Positions 5,577 to 7,513 of a stretch of 7,513 nucleotides of DNA are shown one piece after another. Location of the stretch: assembly GCA_036493295.1 (NCBI GenBank), contig DASXQB010000442.1, forward strand, positions 1 to 7,513. Reading direction: 5' to 3'. How positions within the stretch are numbered: the stretch's first letter is position 1; each line of letters starts with the position of its first letter. A model generated the notes under the pieces. The model did not search any database, was not told the origin of the DNA, and saw only the letters and a list, made by a program, of their open reading frames with translations. This stretch comes from DATKEU01 sp036493295 (lineage in GTDB: Bacteria; Myxococcota_A; Polyangia; Fen-1088). A program made the position numbers and the translations under genes.

Positions 5577-6887
5577 AACCACATGGCTTTCGAGCTTCAC
5601 GCCGCTCGCCGGGCGCGCCTGGCTGAAATTTTGGGCCCGCGCACCGCGCTGGTTTTGTTTTCGCCGCCCGAGCGCCTGCGCAACGGCGATGTTCACCACA
5701 AGTTTCGCCAGGACAGCGACATCTTGTACCTGACTGGCTTTGAAGAGCCGGGCGCGGTGGTGGTGCTGCGGCCAGGCCACGAGACGGCGTCGTTCGTGAT
5801 GTTCGTGCGGCCGCGCAACCCCAGCGAAGAAACCTGGACCGGCCGGCGTGCGGGCGTCGACGGCGCGCGCGACATCTTTGGGGCCAGCGTAGCGTACTCG
5901 GTCGACGAGCTGGACACGCGGCTGCCCGACGTGGTGAGCGGCGTCGAGGAGCTGCACTATCACATCGGCCGCGACGCCGAGGTGGACGAACGGATGGTGC
6001 GCCTTTTGGCCACGCTGCGCGGGCGTGAACGGCGCGGGCCGCACGCGCCGGTGAAGATCATCGACGCCCGTCTGTCGGTTCACGAGATGCGCCTTTTCAA
6101 GACGCCGCCCGAGTTGGCCATCCAGCGGCGCGCCGCCGACATCACCGCCGAAGCGCACATCGCCGCCATGCGCGCCGCCAAACCCGGCGTGAACGAATAC
6201 GAGATCGAGGCGTTGATCGATTACACCTTCCGCCGCAAGGGCGGCTTCGGTCCCGGGTATCCCAGCATCGTCGGCGGCGGCGTGAACGCCACCATCCTTC
6301 ACTATGTCGAGAACAAGGCCCCGCTGCGCGAGGGCGACTTGCTGCTGGTCGACGCCGGCTGCGAGGTAGACGGCTTTACCGCCGACGTCACGCGCACGTT
6401 TCCCGTCGGTGGTCGCTTCTCGGAACCGCAGCGCCGCGTGTACGAAGCAGTGCTGGACGCCCAACTGGAAGCCATCGCCGCCACCAAGCCGGGCGCTACG
6501 CTGGAGGCGATTCACGCTGGCGTGGTCGAATCACTGACGCGCAAGATGGTCGCGCTGGGTTTGCTGACCGGCGAGGTGCCGCAGTTGATCGAGAGCGGCG
6601 CCTACAAGGCGTATTACATGCACCGCACCAGCCACTGGCTGGGCATGGACGTGCACGACGTGGGCTTCTACTCGCTGGAGGGGGCCGCGCGTCCGCTGGA
6701 GCCGGGCATGGTGCTGACCATCGAGCCCGGCTTGTACATCGCCCCCGACGACGAAAAGGCGCCGGCCGAATACCGCGGCATCGGCGTGCGCATCGAAGAC
6801 GATCTGGTCGTCACGCCCGACGGCAATGAGATCCTGACCGCCGGCACGCCCAAGTCGGTCGCCGAAATGGAAACGCTGACCCGCTAG
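5574..6887 (+). CDS. pepP: Aminopeptidase P family metallopeptidase (Xaa-Pro aminopeptidase)
   Basis: 437 residues. Such enzymes remove an N-terminal residue that precedes proline, using two divalent metals (usually Mn), in the cytoplasm. Residues 1-135 form the aminopeptidase P N-terminal domain (KFRQDSDILYLTGFEEPGA at 43-61). The creatinase-like pita-bread domain fills about 170-425. All five metal ligands are present: D260 (LLVDAG), D271 (TADVTRTFPV), H354 (HRTSHWLGMDVHDVG), E384 (LTIEPGLYI) and E408 (GVRIEDD). H243 (ILHY) and H361, which help bind substrate in E. coli PepP, are also there. Length and ligand order match E. coli PepP (441). Start is ATG 5574, or ATG 5583 three codons on; no Shine-Dalgarno decides between them. 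A palindrome CCGCTAGCGG (6881-6890) spans the stop codon. Neighbours give no specific functional link, so it is probably a stand-alone peptide-turnover gene. Confidence 0.95.
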   Translation: MNHMAFELHAARRARLAEILGPRTALVLFSPPERLRNGDVHHKFRQDSDILYLTGFEEPGAVVVLRPGHETASFVMFVRPRNPSEETWTGRRAGVDGARDIFGASVAYSVDELDTRLPDVVSGVEELHYHIGRDAEVDERMVRLLATLRGRERRGPHAPVKIIDARLSVHEMRLFKTPPELAIQRRAADITAEAHIAAMRAAKPGVNEYEIEALIDYTFRRKGGFGPGYPSIVGGGVNATILHYVENKAPLREGDLLLVDAGCEVDGFTADVTRTFPVGGRFSEPQRRVYEAVLDAQLEAIAATKPGATLEAIHAGVVESLTRKMVALGLLTGEVPQLIESGAYKAYYMHRTSHWLGMDVHDVGFYSLEGAARPLEPGMVLTIEPGLYIAPDDEKAPAEYRGIGVRIEDDLVVTPDGNEILTAGTPKSVAEMETLTR

Positions 6888-6900
6888 CGGTCCGCGCCTT

Positions 6901-7509
6901 CTAGAATTCGACTTCGACGCCGCCGCCGAAGTCGAAGACCGCATACGTGTCGCTGTGGTTGTACGTGCTTTCGTACGAGACGTGGCCCAGCGACAGGCAG
7001 GCTTCGAGGCCCAGGCCGATCCAGTCGTAGAAAAAGTACGTCGCGCCGCCGCCGCCGCGCGCGGCGACGCCCAGCGCGGCGTGGCCGTCGTCGGGGAAAA
7101 CGTAGACCAGGCCGCCGGTCGCCTTGGCGTGAACCACGATGGGCGTCGAGGTGGCGAATTTCCATTTGGCGCCGGCCAGTGTCTCGAAGACCTTACCGCT
7201 GCTGCAGGGGCTGGTGTCGGTGCGGCAGCCGCCGAATTGCGTGTTCACGTCCAGGTTCAGCCAGGCCGCGCCGCCGAGGTGGTAACCATAATCGGCTGCC
7301 AACTTGGTGCCGCCGAACGAATCGCCGAGGCCGCCGGCCAGTAGCACGTGCGCAGACAATTCATTGTTGTGCGCAAACGGATACGGGCCTTGCAACAACG
7401 GCTCGGTGGCGCGCGCGGCGGGGGCCAGCGCCAGCGTCAAGGTCACCGCCGTCGTCGCCGCCCAGACGATCGCGCGCCAGCGCAGTGGAAATTGCTGCGG
7501 AGTCAACAT
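6901..7509 (-). CDS. Small outer-membrane beta-barrel-like protein, function unknown
   Basis: 202 residues from ATG 7507-7509. I do not recognise a named family. Residues 1-34 look like a signal peptide: Arg at 10 and 12, a hydrophobic core at about 14-29, and a cleavage site ARA|TE after 34. The rest has alternating hydrophobic/polar strands rich in Gly and aromatics (AAWLNLDVNTQFGG, GGLVYVF, ATYFFYDWIGLGLEACLSLG). It ends AVFDFGGGVEVEF with a terminal Phe, the usual outer-membrane barrel insertion signal. Eight or so strands would fit this length. C95 and C102 in GGCRTDTSPCSSG could form a disulfide in an extracellular loop or turn; a third Cys is at 171. Only four bases lie upstream in the window, so ribosome site and promoter cannot be judged, and a start farther upstream cannot be excluded. 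It is convergent with the peptidase gene, 13 bases apart. Confidence 0.7.
   Translation of the reverse strand: MLTPQQFPLRWRAIVWAATTAVTLTLALAPAARATEPLLQGPYPFAHNNELSAHVLLAGGLGDSFGGTKLAADYGYHLGGAAWLNLDVNTQFGGCRTDTSPCSSGKVFETLAGAKWKFATSTPIVVHAKATGGLVYVFPDDGHAALGVAARGGGGATYFFYDWIGLGLEACLSLGHVSYESTYNHSDTYAVFDFGGGVEVEF
6907..6936. repeat. Perfect 10-bp inverted repeat at the end of the barrel gene
   Basis: TTCGACTTCG (6907-6916) is exactly complementary to CGAAGTCGAA (6927-6936), with a 10-base loop. On the minus strand it encodes DFGGGVEVEF, so it lies inside the last codons of the barrel gene and 20 bases past the peptidase stop. It could act as a terminator for the peptidase transcript and fold in the barrel mRNA, but neither side has a T-tract. 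The repeat may simply reflect the codons for Asp-Phe and Val-Glu-Val-Glu-Phe. Confidence 0.45.
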
Positions 7510-7513
7510 AGCC

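Noticed and set aside
5517..6515. An uninterrupted upstream extension of the rlmI frame to 6515, which would give a 743-residue protein.
   Set aside because: It lies entirely antisense to the well-supported peptidase gene plus the gap. Its translation shows no domain and reads like GC-rich antisense, and RlmI alone already has full family length.
1..7513. Transposons, CRISPR repeats, tRNA or rRNA genes, toxin-antitoxin or defence genes.
   Set aside because: I looked for terminal repeats, spaced direct repeats, tRNA-like cloverleaf segments and relevant protein motifs and found none; the gaps between genes are all shorter than about 60 bases.

Overview
The window is compact, GC-rich bacterial chromosome (my estimate by eye is well above 60% G+C, with strong G/C bias at third codon positions). 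It carries seven protein genes and no gap longer than about 60 bases. A fibro-slime-type surface domain, glutamate dehydrogenase, two RNA m5C methyltransferases, an Lnb-like (DUF4105) membrane protein and a proline aminopeptidase together suggest a Gram-negative bacterium. Myxococcota or another delta-proteobacterial relative is my best guess. That assignment is an inference from protein style, because no taxonomic marker gene is present.

Layout, left to right. (1) The C-terminal end of a secreted fibro-slime domain protein on +. (2) Glutamate dehydrogenase on -, tail to tail with (1). (3) An RsmB-type 16S rRNA m5C methyltransferase on +, head to head with (2) across only 27 bases. (4) An Lnb/DUF4105-type multi-pass membrane protein on +, 19 bases after (3) and so probably co-transcribed with it. 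(5) An RlmI-type 23S rRNA m5C methyltransferase on -, whose last codons overlap the last codons of (4) by 29 bases. (6) An aminopeptidase P family metallopeptidase on +, divergent from (5) across a 57-base, locally AT-rich gap. (7) A small outer-membrane beta-barrel-like protein on -, tail to tail with (6).

Functionally this is mostly housekeeping: nitrogen/glutamate metabolism, rRNA modification, peptide turnover and cell-envelope proteins. Nothing links all of it into one pathway. Strand changes at almost every gene, and only rsmB plus the Lnb-like gene look like an operon. I see no tRNA, rRNA, CRISPR array, transposon, integrase or phage gene, and no clear sign of recent transfer.

The observation most worth following is the Lnb-like protein. 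It keeps the Cys/His signature and the membrane layout of a family recently connected to lipoprotein N-acylation in Bacteroides, but here it appears in what looks like a different phylum. I do not see a convincing new multi-gene system in this window.
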